Program-made: the position numbers and the translations under genes | Shown: positions 1 to 9,421 of the stretch, piece after piece | How positions within the stretch are numbered: the first letter of the stretch is position 1 | How the letters are laid out: each line of letters starts with the position of its first letter | Notes under the pieces: generated by a model | What the model was told of the DNA's origin: nothing | What the model saw: the letters and a program-made list of their open reading frames with translations, nothing else | Databases searched by the model: none | Assembly (NCBI RefSeq): GCF_030158815.1 | Contig: NZ_BPFZ01000002.1 | Location: 231,732 to 295,731 of the forward strand | Reading direction: 5' to 3' | Length of the DNA: 64,000 nt | From: Candidatus Phycosocius spiralis | GTDB taxonomy: Bacteria > Pseudomonadota > Alphaproteobacteria > Caulobacterales > Aquidulcibacteraceae

Positions 1-207
1 AAACGGTGGAGCTTATGGCCCCACCGCAAGGCGATGCTCAGGGAGCGCCAACCTGTCTGCGCACCTAAGAAGCGCAACAAGCAAGGCCGGACACCTAAGT
101 TCGACCCCAAGATCGAACTTACCGCTAGGTTAGCCTGTTGGCCTATCTGTTGTAAAGAGGACGATCAGACAGGATTACAGAGGCGAGATCTTAAAACTGA
201 TAAATGA
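1..207 (+). other. Possible 3' end of an unidentified ORF
   Basis: Frame 1 is open from the first base to a TGA at 205-207, giving 68 codons of a basic, Cys/Trp-containing peptide (it contains CAPKKRNKQGR). I do not recognise it. The opposite strand is also open over much of the same stretch, so this may be chance or the tail of a gene cut by the window edge. No function is proposed. Confidence 0.2.
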
Positions 208-858
208 TTAAGGTCCCCAAACGGCTCGCAATCGCGCATCGCGGCCGCATCCACTTCGGTAATAGGCATATCTTAAGGGATTTTTCTGATAAAAATTCTG
301 ATGATAGTCTTCGGCTGCATAAAAGACTTTAGCTGGAAGGACTTGCACAGCAACTGGGCGCTCAAAAAGCTTCGCGATTTCAGCAAGTGATGCTTGTGCG
401 GCCTTCTCTTCGGCAAGATTAGCAACAAAGATGGCGGGGCGATAGCTATCTCCCCTATCGCAAAACTGACCTTTGCCATCCAACGGATCCACTTGCCGCC
501 AATAGGTACGCAACAATTCCTGATAGCTAATCCGTTCTGGATCATACATGATTTGTACGGCTTCATAATGACCGGTTCCCCCGCCGCTAACTTGCTCATA
601 GCTAGGATTGGCTAAGTCGCCGCCTGTATAGCCAGAAATCGTCGCCACAACGCCCGACAATTGATCAAACGGCTTTTCCATGCACCAAAAACAACCCCCA
701 GCAAAAATCGCTGTTGCCAATAAGGTGGGCGTGGGGGCTGGCGCTGTCGCCCCTCGTTGTGTTGAGGATGCCGGGGCTTGTGGTGCAGTCGCTCCGCAAG
801 CGCCCAAGATCATGAGGAGCAGAGTCAAAGGGATCAGGCATTTATGGGTTAGGGTCAT
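208..858 (-). CDS. msrA: Peptide methionine-(S)-S-oxide reductase, lipoprotein form (MsrA)
   Basis: MsrA reduces methionine-(S)-sulfoxide in oxidised proteins back to methionine. The catalytic GCFWC motif is at about residues 55-59 and is followed by a family-typical SGYTGG stretch and a GTGHYEAVQ segment. A late Cys (SGCG) near the C-terminus could be the resolving residue. The N-terminus is a lipoprotein signal: a hydrophobic stretch ending in LGAC with Cys at about residue 21, then a low-complexity Ala/Pro/Thr linker. This suggests a membrane-anchored periplasmic enzyme rather than the usual cytosolic form. I chose ATG at 858 because it begins the signal peptide; a TTG at 876 is six codons upstream. 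Confidence 0.93.
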   Translation of the reverse strand: MTLTHKCLIPLTLLLMILGACGATAPQAPASSTQRGATAPAPTPTLLATAIFAGGCFWCMEKPFDQLSGVVATISGYTGGDLANPSYEQVSGGGTGHYEAVQIMYDPERISYQELLRTYWRQVDPLDGKGQFCDRGDSYRPAIFVANLAEEKAAQASLAEIAKLFERPVAVQVLPAKVFYAAEDYHQNFYQKNPLRYAYYRSGCGRDARLRAVWGP

Positions 859-921
859 AAACCTATACGCGCACAAGATCCAACCGGTTGCAACCTGATC
901 TGCTTTACATTGGTAAGCTTT

Positions 922-954
922 GGCGCGCCTACTCCATCGAGCAGCAGGCGCGCC
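922..954. terminator. GC-rich hairpin between a TonB receptor gene and msrA
   Basis: GGCGCGCCT (922-930) and AGGCGCGCC (946-954) form a perfect 9-bp inverted repeat with a 15-nt loop. It lies just past the stop of the minus-strand receptor gene. No clear T-run follows on either strand, so termination is likely but not certain. Confidence 0.4.
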
Positions 955-966
955 TTGCCATTTAGC

Positions 967-3597
967 TTAATAATTCCAGCGTAAAGTCACGCCATAGGTG
1001 CGGGGTTCACCAACAAAGCCGTTAATCTGGCTGGTGACAGGGCGCGGCGCGAACCGTCCCAATGCGGGCTGATTGGTTAGGGCTGGTGCGTCACCTTGAA
1101 GCGGCGAATCAAAGGCGATTTGTACATAACGCTCATCGCTTAAATTGCGGCCCCACAATTCGATGGTCCAACGCTCATCCTTGGTGCTAACAGCCAAGCG
1201 GCCATTCAACAAAGTATAGCCTGGCTGGGTTTTGCGGGGATCTAGATTGGAACCCGTAACCGAATCGGTGATGGTACGGAAATCTAAATAGGCATTAAAT
1301 GTAGCTGTATCCGACAAGATTGGCCATTCATAATTGACCGCAGATCCATAAGACCAAACAGGCGAACTGGTTAACTGGCTGCCTGGCAACCAATAAAGAT
1401 TGGGGTTCTGGCCCAAGAAAGTATTGGGTTGATCAGCGGCCCCCAACTTCTTGGTATATTCAGTCATCGAATATGATGCACCACCTGTCAGGGTCAGACC
1501 GTCTAAGGGGGTACGCAACACATAATCGAACTCAACCCCTTGCGAAACCACCTTAGGCACCGAAGTCACAACAAACGAAACACCGGTAAAAGTGTTGAGC
1601 TGGAAGTTCTCAAACGTCTGATGATAGAGCGCGAAATTGGCCGTCAATGCCTTGTCAAACCATTGCGTTTTCAGACCCACTTCATAGGCATCGACGGTTT
1701 CTGGCGCAAAGGACGTATCAGGTTGGCGGACAGTCCGGTTACCAGCACCTGGCGAGACGATCGATGTCACGACATTGTTTTGTAGATCGGAGAAGGCCCG
1801 ATCCAAGTTAAATCCGCCAGCCTTATAGCCGCGTGAGTAAGAGGCGTAAGTATTGATATTGGGGGCAAATCGATAAGCTGCCGAAGCAATGCCAGACCAT
1901 TCTTTTTCTCTATTGTGTTGGCGATGATCCATCCCGTCCAAGGCAGAGCGCATCCATGGTGCACAAATGGCACCTACAATTGCTGCCAAGGCACCAGCAT
2001 TTCGAGCCGCATCAAGGCCCAACCGATTTTCGATCGCCGTACACGCACTATTGCCTTCCGTTTTATAACGAGCACTAAAATTCTTTTCTTCATTGGTGTA
2101 ACGAAGACCCAGCGTTACACTAAAATCATCGTTAAACTGATAGATATTGTGGGTGAAAATTGCCCATGAATTAGAATCTTGCACATAATCATCAGTCGTT
2201 CCGCCGCCAGCGGCTAAAGCGCCAATACTGGCTGGCGTAACACCTAGAATGCCCTGCCATGTTGATACCACACCGGCCAATTGGGTGTTGGTAACGTTCG
2301 GGTTGAGCGGATTGACTGCCAGCGCAGGCCTAACTAGGGCTAAAGCAGGCCCCAACAATCCACCTATATAGGCTTGATAGTCAGTACCAATGCGGAATCG
2401 ATCGCGATGTTCAATGGTTTCCTGGGCATAAATACCGCCAACCAACCAGTCTAATTGGCCAATCGTACCGGCGTAGCGCAATTCTTGGCTGAAATTATCG
2501 AAGCTCGTACCACCGCCATCGGATTTTAAGCGATACACAACATCAGCACCTGAATAATCAATATCTTGTCCGGCCGTACGTTCCCAGTTGCGTTGAGCAG
2601 TCAAAGAAGTCAGACGACCAAAACCTACCTCCCAATTCATTTCAAGGCTAATGCCACTATCTTCTATATCTTGATCATAGGTCCGGTTTGCGCTTGCTAG
2701 ATAGCGCTTTAAATTTTGGCTGGTTTGCAGCGCATTGGGGGATATTTTGTTTAGAATGGCTGTTGTTGACGGTACACGTGTGTCTGGGACTAGGACGACG
2801 GCGGCACAGCAAGCTTCTGCGCGCTGAGCTCGATCAAAAATCAATCGGGCATCAAACGTATCTGTTGGAGTATAGAGCAATTGCCCCCGTACCGCATAAT
2901 AACTTGTGTCGTTAGAATCCGTTTCCGCCGACCCGTTATTGACATGAACATAGCCATCGCGGGCGCGCGCGGTCACATAGAGGCGGCCGGCCAATTTGTC
3001 CTCAATCAGCGGCCCCGTGATGCCAAGTCCTGCGCCGCCGAGACCATAATTGCCATAGGTGACATCACCTGAGGAACCCCATTCAAAGCTTGGCTTTTTG
3101 GTAGTGACATTAATGAGCCCCGCCGAAGTATTGCGACCAAACAATGTCCCCTGTGGGCCACGTAGGACTTCAATCGCGCGAATTTCGCCAAGGTCGCCAA
3201 ATGCAACCCCGTTGCGTGGCCGGAAAACACCATCAATCACGACACCAACTGAGGATTCTAACCCTGGGTTCGATCCTTGGGTACCAATGCCACGAATACG
3301 TGCACTGACTGAACCGGAATTTTCTGAAACGGGGACCTGCAAAGAAGGCGCTAATTGGGTTAAATCGCGAATGTCTTTAACACCTGCTGATTCAATCGCC
3401 TGCGCACCGATCGCAGTCACCGCAACGGCAACATTTTGCAAAGTTGTCTCGCGCCGGGTTGCAGTCACAATCACTTCATCGACAGGGCGTACTTCTGATG
3501 ATACACTAGTTTCTTGAGCGAATGCTGGCACTGCAAAAACAGAAGTTGCGCACGCCGCTAACCAGAGGCCTTTACGGCCGATTGTATGCAGATTCAT
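967..3597 (-). CDS. TonB-dependent outer membrane receptor
   Basis: This 876-residue TonB-dependent receptor probably imports a siderophore or another scarce substrate across the outer membrane. A signal peptide (about residues 1-27, ending AFAQ) is followed by a TonB-box-like VDEVIVTATRR. The plug domain has IRGIGTQGSNPG and VLRGPQGTLFGRNT, and a long barrel ends in an aromatic LRWNY. ATG at 3597 is preferred: GGGAGAG lies a few bases upstream and it begins the signal peptide directly. The reading frame continues 26 codons further upstream without a good ribosome site. It has the architecture of the large IroN/FecA-like receptor group common in Caulobacterales and sphingomonads. The substrate cannot be read from sequence. 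Confidence 0.92.
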   Translation of the reverse strand: MNLHTIGRKGLWLAACATSVFAVPAFAQETSVSSEVRPVDEVIVTATRRETTLQNVAVAVTAIGAQAIESAGVKDIRDLTQLAPSLQVPVSENSGSVSARIRGIGTQGSNPGLESSVGVVIDGVFRPRNGVAFGDLGEIRAIEVLRGPQGTLFGRNTSAGLINVTTKKPSFEWGSSGDVTYGNYGLGGAGLGITGPLIEDKLAGRLYVTARARDGYVHVNNGSAETDSNDTSYYAVRGQLLYTPTDTFDARLIFDRAQRAEACCAAVVLVPDTRVPSTTAILNKISPNALQTSQNLKRYLASANRTYDQDIEDSGISLEMNWEVGFGRLTSLTAQRNWERTAGQDIDYSGADVVYRLKSDGGGTSFDNFSQELRYAGTIGQLDWLVGGIYAQETIEHRDRFRIGTDYQAYIGGLLGPALALVRPALAVNPLNPNVTNTQLAGVVSTWQGILGVTPASIGALAAGGGTTDDYVQDSNSWAIFTHNIYQFNDDFSVTLGLRYTNEEKNFSARYKTEGNSACTAIENRLGLDAARNAGALAAIVGAICAPWMRSALDGMDHRQHNREKEWSGIASAAYRFAPNINTYASYSRGYKAGGFNLDRAFSDLQNNVVTSIVSPGAGNRTVRQPDTSFAPETVDAYEVGLKTQWFDKALTANFALYHQTFENFQLNTFTGVSFVVTSVPKVVSQGVEFDYVLRTPLDGLTLTGGASYSMTEYTKKLGAADQPNTFLGQNPNLYWLPGSQLTSSPVWSYGSAVNYEWPILSDTATFNAYLDFRTITDSVTGSNLDPRKTQPGYTLLNGRLAVSTKDERWTIELWGRNLSDERYVQIAFDSPLQGDAPALTNQPALGRFAPRPVTSQINGFVGEPRTYGVTLRWNY

Positions 3598-3714
3598 GTT
3601 TCTCTCCCAGAGATTTGATTGCTTGTAATATTCGTTGTGGCCCGATTTCTCAGGATTGGCCGTTACAGAAATCAAATGGTCTAATCTGAGCCGTTAATTC
3701 CTCGCAACCTTTAA

Positions 3715-3730
3715 AACTATAAACATAGTT
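3715..3730. promoter_or_regulatory. Small palindrome in the receptor/FAH intergenic region
   Basis: AACTAT-AAAC-ATAGTT is a perfect 6-bp inverted repeat lying between the divergent TonB receptor (start 3597) and the FAH-family gene (start 3834). Its position fits a repressor operator. Repeats this short can occur by chance. Confidence 0.25.
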
Positions 3731-3833
3731 GACCCTTGGGTCGAGAGCGCCTTACTGCAATTTCAAATGACACATTATTCATGTTGCGAATTCGTCACAA
3801 TTATCTCAAGCGGCAGATTTGGATGGTCTTAGC

Positions 3834-4679
3834 GTGAAACTTGCCACTCTTGTATACAAAGGCAAATCCCATATCGCCCAAATTATTGGCGAAACGGCAC
3901 ATTTCATGGCATGCTCCGCAGATGAGTTGGGAGTGGTCTCGGCTGTGCGCGGCCCGGCCAGCGGACGCCAATGGATTACATCAATCCAGTTGAACGAAGC
4001 TCAGTTCCTTGCCCCTGTCCCAAAGCCACCCCGTATTTTTGGCATTGGCCTCAATTACGCAGACCATGCCGCCGAAACTGGGCGCGCGCCACCGGCCAGT
4101 CAAACCTGGTTCATGAAACAGATTACCGCCGTCAACGGGCCCTACGACGATGTCGAAAAGCCCATTGTGTCGGATATGCTGGATTTTGAAGTTGAATTGG
4201 TTGTCATCATTGGTGCAATCGCGCGTCATGTCCCGGTAGATCGAGCACGCGAAGTGATTGCGGGCTATTGTGTCGGCTGTGATTATTCGGTGCGCGACTG
4301 GCAAAAGGCCACACCCACCATGATCATGGGTAAAGGCTTTAACACCCATGCGCCATTTGGGCCTATGATGACCACACCAGATGAGATTGCGAATGTAGAC
4401 GCGCTGCGCCTGCGCACTTATGTCAATGGTAGACTGATGCAGGACGGCTGTGTTGGCGATCTGATCTTTAAAATCCCAGATATGATCGCCCATTTGAGTA
4501 CCGCCTTTACCTTATTGCCCGGAGACATCCTCTTTACTGGGACCCCGGCAGGGGTTGGTATTGCGCGCACGCCACCCGTTTATCTGAAAGCTGGCGACCT
4601 TGTACGCTGCGAAATTGATGGCCTTGGTGCTATCGAGCAAACCATCGTCAATGAGATCAAACGCACCATCATTGCGTAA
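3834..4679 (+). CDS. Fumarylacetoacetate hydrolase (FAH) family protein
   Basis: FAH-family metal-dependent enzyme of 281 residues, the family that cleaves or isomerises acylpyruvate-like intermediates of aromatic and sugar-acid catabolism. Visible motifs are IGLNYADHAAE, the acidic metal ligands in DFEVEL, GYCVGCDYSVRDWQ, and the C-terminal PGDILFTGTPAGVG. The start is probably GTG at 3834 (VKLATLVY, as is common in the family); a TTG at 3819 is possible. It is divergent from one TonB receptor and converges with a second, overlapping its 3' end by 11 bp. The exact substrate (ureidoglycolate, oxaloacetate, homoprotocatechuate intermediates and others) cannot be assigned. Confidence 0.88.
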   Translation: MKLATLVYKGKSHIAQIIGETAHFMACSADELGVVSAVRGPASGRQWITSIQLNEAQFLAPVPKPPRIFGIGLNYADHAAETGRAPPASQTWFMKQITAVNGPYDDVEKPIVSDMLDFEVELVVIIGAIARHVPVDRAREVIAGYCVGCDYSVRDWQKATPTMIMGKGFNTHAPFGPMMTTPDEIANVDALRLRTYVNGRLMQDGCVGDLIFKIPDMIAHLSTAFTLLPGDILFTGTPAGVGIARTPPVYLKAGDLVRCEIDGLGAIEQTIVNEIKRTIIA

Positions 4680-6768
4680 GACTAATACCGATCCGCAAAA
4701 GACGGTTTTGGCTTTCGCTCAAAACCCCTGTACCCGATAGGGCAGTGGCAATACGGCTACCCCCGATGTTTTCGCCAATAACAAAGAGCTGCCGACCGGG
4801 CGCTAAGTCCAACTGCGCCCGCACATCAAAAGCATGATAGGCTTTGAGCTTACGCGTGTTGAGATCATCCTCAAATCGCGCCCCTTCTCCGCGCAAGGTG
4901 AACTCATACGAGGTTCGCGCCCCAATTGGAAGGCTGAGATCGATATAGACCGCCCAAGGGGCGGCTTGGGCGGGTCGCTTGCCGGTTAGTTGCGGCAAAA
5001 GAGCCGCGCCATCCACCGTCGCATCAGTCAATGAGACACTCACCCTTCCGCTCGGTTTTCGCCCAGATGCGTCAGAGGTCGTTTCAGCAACCCAAGTGAG
5101 CGAAGCTTCCATGCCTGTTGCGTCGATGCGGCCCACATTGCGCCGCTGGCGCAACGTGCCACCAGCCGGCAGAAAGCCAACTCTGTCAAAAACGCCGGGG
5201 CCAGATGCAAGGGTTACATTTGCCACCGGATCATAAAGGCGGTTGGCATACAGGGTTAAAAGTGCGCTCGTCTCAACGCCAAAACCACGAAACTGGCCCT
5301 TCAAATCGAGGTCCACGCCTTCGAGAATTTCAGGCTTTAAAGCAGGATCGGGTTCGGTGACATCATTACCGACGCGAAATGGGCGATGGAGCTCATTGAG
5401 GCTGGGCGGGCGGAAGCTACGATAAGCACTCAACTCGACTGTGCGTTGCCCAGCATAAGCAATCAAGCGGCCCGTTGGTACCAACCCTTGGACATCGCGT
5501 CCATTTTCACGCAAGGTGCTTTGCCCAGTTGTGCGATCAAATTCATAACGTCTGGCGCTGAAATTAGCCCAACGATCAAGGCGCACGACCATATCCAAGC
5601 CAGTCCCCTGATCCGCATCTGTGATCAGATCAGGCACTTCTAGGCTCCCGCCAAGCCAATTTTGGGAGCCCCCTGCAAGGCGGCTGCGCGTAAAGTCAGA
5701 ACGCTGATAGCGAAACAATTCACTGGTTTGCCCCTGGCTATGACGCCAATCGAGTGTGAGCCGCGGGTGAAGGCCCTGCCACTGCGGTGCGAAGGCTAAA
5801 GAACCGCCCAAAGCCGAAGCTGGGGTTTCAAACTGATCCACGGCAGGATCTTGACTGGTCCGGTCGGCGCTAATCGCATTGGTTTGATTGGAGAAATCGC
5901 GCACTTGGCTGTAAATCTGCACACGGCCCTGCCCCCAAGCCCCCTCCCATCGGCGGGCGAGACTAAAATCAGCGCCAAGACTTTTGCTTTGAGCACCGAT
6001 TGTGCCAGCCCCCTTTTCCTCAGAAAATCCTGAAACGCGATAAGCCCAGCTCCCCTGTGCATCAGGCACTTCGCTGACAATGGTTACTGTAGCTACTTCA
6101 AACCCCGCACCAATATCGACAGGGCCCCGGCTGGCAGGAATGACGGGTATAAAGCCATCCCTATGCTCATAGGAAATCATGCCGGTCAAAACGGCGGGTC
6201 CGGCTTGTGCACTCGCGCGCGCCGCTGCGGCGCGGCTGCCTGCGCCACCAGCCGTGAGGCGCAGCTTTGAAGGACCGCCGCGCGCCTCCACCAGGTCTAA
6301 GGTTCCAGTTAAGGCCAAAGCCCCAAAGCCAGCACCAGCGCCACCACGCAGGATATCGACGCGCTCTAAAAACAATGGGTCATAACGCGCCCAGACAATC
6401 CAACTGCCGAACGGATCATTTTGCGGCACCCCATCTAAACTAACCAAAGCCCGACCCGCGCCATTGGGCGCGATGGGGCGAAGTGATAGGCCTTGAATGG
6501 TGGCGTTGGCCGATCCACTTGGGGTGCGCCGAAACAGGCCCACGCTGGGCATAGCGCGCAGCGCTTCATCCAAACGCGACCCGCTTGCCTGCTCTAATTG
6601 GGTAGCTGTCAGGCTTTGACGCGCAACGCGACCCCCGATCAAACGCTCTGCACGCACAATAAGGGTCTCAATTGGTGCCTCTTGAACTAGGCCCGCTTCA
6701 GGTGCTTGGGGCGGGGGTGATTCACCCGTCGCGCATAAGAAAAGGGCTGTACACAAAAAAATTATCAT
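4669..6768 (-). CDS. TonB-dependent receptor
   Basis: Outer membrane TonB-dependent receptor of 699 residues, shorter than its two neighbours. A short hydrophobic N-terminus serves as signal, followed by a plug domain with SLDGVPQNDPFGSW and VDILRGGAGAGFGALALTGTLDL, then a beta-barrel with alternating aromatic segments, ending ISLTQ. The 3' end overlaps the convergent FAH gene by 11 bp. The plug resembles those of receptors for small organic ligands, but the substrate is unknown. Because the gene has its own upstream region facing tsaE, it is probably regulated separately. Confidence 0.88.
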   Translation of the reverse strand: MIIFLCTALFLCATGESPPPQAPEAGLVQEAPIETLIVRAERLIGGRVARQSLTATQLEQASGSRLDEALRAMPSVGLFRRTPSGSANATIQGLSLRPIAPNGAGRALVSLDGVPQNDPFGSWIVWARYDPLFLERVDILRGGAGAGFGALALTGTLDLVEARGGPSKLRLTAGGAGSRAAAARASAQAGPAVLTGMISYEHRDGFIPVIPASRGPVDIGAGFEVATVTIVSEVPDAQGSWAYRVSGFSEEKGAGTIGAQSKSLGADFSLARRWEGAWGQGRVQIYSQVRDFSNQTNAISADRTSQDPAVDQFETPASALGGSLAFAPQWQGLHPRLTLDWRHSQGQTSELFRYQRSDFTRSRLAGGSQNWLGGSLEVPDLITDADQGTGLDMVVRLDRWANFSARRYEFDRTTGQSTLRENGRDVQGLVPTGRLIAYAGQRTVELSAYRSFRPPSLNELHRPFRVGNDVTEPDPALKPEILEGVDLDLKGQFRGFGVETSALLTLYANRLYDPVANVTLASGPGVFDRVGFLPAGGTLRQRRNVGRIDATGMEASLTWVAETTSDASGRKPSGRVSVSLTDATVDGAALLPQLTGKRPAQAAPWAVYIDLSLPIGARTSYEFTLRGEGARFEDDLNTRKLKAYHAFDVRAQLDLAPGRQLFVIGENIGGSRIATALSGTGVLSESQNRLLRIGISLTQ

Positions 6769-6844
6769 CGGCTCATTCAGGTTTAGCTGATTTCAACAGT
6801 GCGTGGTTTTGACGCTGGAGCCAACCTCTTTTATCGATGCGGCC

Positions 6845-7324
6845 ATGCTAGCGAACCTGCAATCCATTTCCCTCCCAACAGAAGCTGAAACCCAAGCTTT
6901 GGGTGCGCGCTTGGCATCTCTAGTGCAACCGGGGGACTTTATTGCCCTTCGCGGGCCATTGGGGGCGGGAAAAACGACGTTAGCCCGGGGGCTGATTTGT
7001 GCGTTCATGGGTGAGGAAATCGAGGTGCCAAGTCCGACCTTTACCTTGGTGCAGCGCTATGAGGCGGGTTTGATCTCATCCCATAACGGCCAGGATTTAA
7101 TGCATTTTGACCTCTATCGCTTGGAAGACCCAGACGACATTTGGGAATTAGGGTGGGAGGAAATTGGCGCCAGCATCGCCTTGGTTGAGTGGCCACAAAA
7201 AGCCGGTCCACACCTGCCCGCCGATCACCTTGACATTGAGATCAAATTTGAAGGCAATCACCGCATCGCGTGTTTTTCTGCCCCTGCCACCTCCGTTTGG
7301 AAAGAACGCTTGCATGACTTCTGA
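6845..7324 (+). CDS. tsaE: tRNA threonylcarbamoyladenosine biosynthesis ATPase TsaE
   Basis: TsaE is the P-loop ATPase that works with TsaB and TsaD to make t6A37 in ANN-decoding tRNAs. The protein shows Walker A GPLGAGKTT (about residue 38), SPTFTLV, a Walker-B-like FDLYRL and a late VEWP motif, all typical. ATG at 6845 gives 159 residues, the usual family length; a GTG at 6803 would add 14. The gene overlaps the next one by 11 nt, so it is translationally coupled to the amgK-like and murU genes, an arrangement seen in many alphaproteobacteria. Confidence 0.93.
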   Translation: MLANLQSISLPTEAETQALGARLASLVQPGDFIALRGPLGAGKTTLARGLICAFMGEEIEVPSPTFTLVQRYEAGLISSHNGQDLMHFDLYRLEDPDDIWELGWEEIGASIALVEWPQKAGPHLPADHLDIEIKFEGNHRIACFSAPATSVWKERLHDF

Positions 7325-8438
7325 CCCTCAAGCGCGCTTGGCTCCGACCTTTGAGGCGGCCATTGAACTTGTCATCCGCGAGGCGGGCTTTGGTGGCGCA
7401 ACGCGTCAATCCTTTGACCAAGATGCATCGACGCGCAGTTATGAGCGTCTAAGCCTTGACCGCAAAACCGCAATTTTGATGCGCGCACCTCCGGGCAATG
7501 AGGATCCGCCCTGCCCGCCTTTGGCTAATGAAGCCGAACGAAAAGCATTGGGCTGGAACGCTTTATCGCGGTTGGCAGCGTCGCGGGTAGAAGCATTTGT
7601 GGCCGTGGGCCAGCATTTGCGCGCGCATGGGTTTTCTGCACCCGCGACCTTAGCAGTCAATGCCCCCTTAGGTTTGGCGGTGCTGGAGGATTTAGGCGAT
7701 GACCTTTATGCCAACGTCATCGCGGCAAAGCCCGAAGTCGAAGTAAAGCTCTATCGCTGTGCTGGGGAAGCTTTGGCGGCTTTGCATCAAATCACCATCC
7801 CAGAAGAGCTAGCTTCCCCAATGGGGGTTTGGCCGATTTTGGCGTTTGACCAGATTGCATTGCGCGAAAATGCTGATCTATTTCTCAACTGGACCCCACA
7901 TTTTTTGGGTCGCGCGCCGTTTAGCGCCAGCGAGACAGCCCAATGGGCCAGTATACGCGATGCGCTAATTGGGGAGATTTTGACCCATCCGCGTGCCTTT
8001 ACTTTGCGCGATTTTCATGCGGAGAATTTGGTGTGGCTGCCAGAACGGCACGGCATTGCGCGTGTCGGCCTCTTGGATTTTCAAGATGCGGTGAAAGGCT
8101 TTCGGGCTTGGGATTTTTCCATGTTGCTGCACGATGCCCGCCGCGATGTCAGCGCGGATGCCCATGAAGCTGCTGTTCGTGCTTATCTGGATGCCATTGG
8201 GGCGAGCCGCGATGATTTTGACGAAGAGCTGGCGATCCAAGGCGCGATTAATGCACTACGCATTTTGGGCATATTCTCTCGCTTGATTGGTCGCGATGGC
8301 AAACAGCGCTATCGGCAATTCATGCCCCGCGAAGCGCGCCACTTGGAGACTGTGCTAAGCCATCCCCGCTTATCCGATCTTAAGCAATGGATTGAGCTAA
8401 ATGCCCCCCTACAAAACTTTTTGGCGGTAACGGGCTAA
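7314..8438 (+). CDS. amgK: AmgK-like anomeric MurNAc/GlcNAc kinase
   Basis: Aminoglycoside-phosphotransferase-fold kinase of 374 residues. AmgK phosphorylates the anomeric position of MurNAc and GlcNAc released during peptidoglycan turnover, feeding UDP-MurNAc synthesis without the de novo MurA/MurB route. Visible are the APT catalytic loop LRDFHAENLVW and the metal-binding LLDFQDAVKG. ATG at 7314 lies inside the 3' end of tsaE, and the stop codon shares a base with murU (TAATG). The adjacent uridylyltransferase strongly supports the AmgK assignment over a generic phosphotransferase. Confidence 0.88.
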   Translation: MTSDPQARLAPTFEAAIELVIREAGFGGATRQSFDQDASTRSYERLSLDRKTAILMRAPPGNEDPPCPPLANEAERKALGWNALSRLAASRVEAFVAVGQHLRAHGFSAPATLAVNAPLGLAVLEDLGDDLYANVIAAKPEVEVKLYRCAGEALAALHQITIPEELASPMGVWPILAFDQIALRENADLFLNWTPHFLGRAPFSASETAQWASIRDALIGEILTHPRAFTLRDFHAENLVWLPERHGIARVGLLDFQDAVKGFRAWDFSMLLHDARRDVSADAHEAAVRAYLDAIGASRDDFDEELAIQGAINALRILGIFSRLIGRDGKQRYRQFMPREARHLETVLSHPRLSDLKQWIELNAPLQNFLAVTG

Positions 8439-9175
8439 TGGCAGACATACCCAGCCATGCAATGGTATTTGCGGCGGGCCTTGGCACCCGCATGCGGCCC
8501 TTGACCTTGGACAGGCCCAAGGCATTGGTGGAAGTCGATGGCCGCACTCTGATCGATCACATGCTGGACCGTTTGGGGGAAGCGGGTGTGGGCTATGCCG
8601 TCGTTAATGCGTTTCACTTTGCCGATAAACTAGTCAGCCATTTGGCGAACCGAGCAGGTAAATCGCCCACAATCATCATCTCACGCGAAGACGCCTTGCC
8701 TGAGCCTTTGGAGACCGAAGGCGGTCTCATTCATGCCATGGCGCATCTTCCAGAAGGGCCGATCCTGACTTGTAATGCAGACGCGATCTGGCTGGATGAT
8801 CATGCGATTCAACGTTTGGCCGATGCCTATGATCCGGCCCGAATGGACGGCTTGTTATTGCTGGCGCGGCTTGATCAGTCGCAGGGCTTTGATGGCCCGG
8901 GCGACTTTTTTATAGATCAAGATGGGCGTCTAACACCACGGGGAAGCGCCCCATCAGCACCCTATGCCTATGCCGGTGTGCAGATTACAAATGCGGCCCT
9001 GTTTCGAGACAAGCCCGCCACCAAACGATCTTTAGCGCGGACTTGGTTTGACGATTGGTGCCCCAAAGGGCGCCTGTTTGGCTTGGTGCTCGATGGGCCT
9101 TGGCTGCATATTGGCGACCCCCAAGCGCGCTTGGGGGCTGAACAGGCTTTGCGCGAACATCGTGGCCTTGGCTAA
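8438..9175 (+). CDS. murU: N-acetylmuramate alpha-1-phosphate uridylyltransferase MurU
   Basis: NDP-sugar nucleotidyltransferase of 245 residues. MurU converts MurNAc-1-P to UDP-MurNAc, completing the AmgK/MurU cell-wall recycling bypass that lowers sensitivity to fosfomycin. The N-terminal MVFAAGLGTRMRPLT is the nucleotide-binding signature, followed by KALVEVDGRTLIDH; NADAIW and WLHIGDP sit where the metal and sugar contacts are in the family. The start codon overlaps the amgK stop. In many alphaproteobacteria addB follows; here it does not. Confidence 0.9.
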   Translation: MADIPSHAMVFAAGLGTRMRPLTLDRPKALVEVDGRTLIDHMLDRLGEAGVGYAVVNAFHFADKLVSHLANRAGKSPTIIISREDALPEPLETEGGLIHAMAHLPEGPILTCNADAIWLDDHAIQRLADAYDPARMDGLLLLARLDQSQGFDGPGDFFIDQDGRLTPRGSAPSAPYAYAGVQITNAALFRDKPATKRSLARTWFDDWCPKGRLFGLVLDGPWLHIGDPQARLGAEQALREHRGLG

Positions 9176-9421
9176 AGGCGGCCCAATTTGTCGAAGCGTT
9201 CTGGCATCCCGACTTTGAAGCCAATCCCGAAATTCTGGGACGCGCATTTGGTACCCATTCTGGCCCAGAACCGCTTATCGATGATCACCGGACGATTTTT
9301 GCGTCAAAATCGCCCATGAACACTCAACTGAGGCCCTTGGGTTAGGTAAGGCCTGTACCAAAGCCTTCCTAGACAAAAGAATAATATAGTAGCCCCAACA
9401 AATGTGTATCGCCCTTCACCA
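9176..9421 (+). other. Short open remnant without identified gene
   Basis: Immediately after murU one frame stays open from about 9174 to a TAG near 9344 (KAAQFVEAFWHPDFEANPEI and onwards, coding-like composition) but lacks an obvious start. Just downstream, 9327-9374 is about 73% identical by eye to 32568-32615. It may be the decayed tail of a lost gene or repeat. I do not recognise it. Confidence 0.2.

Noticed and set aside
3059..3517. 152-codon plus-strand frame inside the first TonB receptor
   Set aside because: It lies antisense to a well-supported receptor gene, has no family signature and is Thr/Pro/Arg-rich in the way of a mirror frame.
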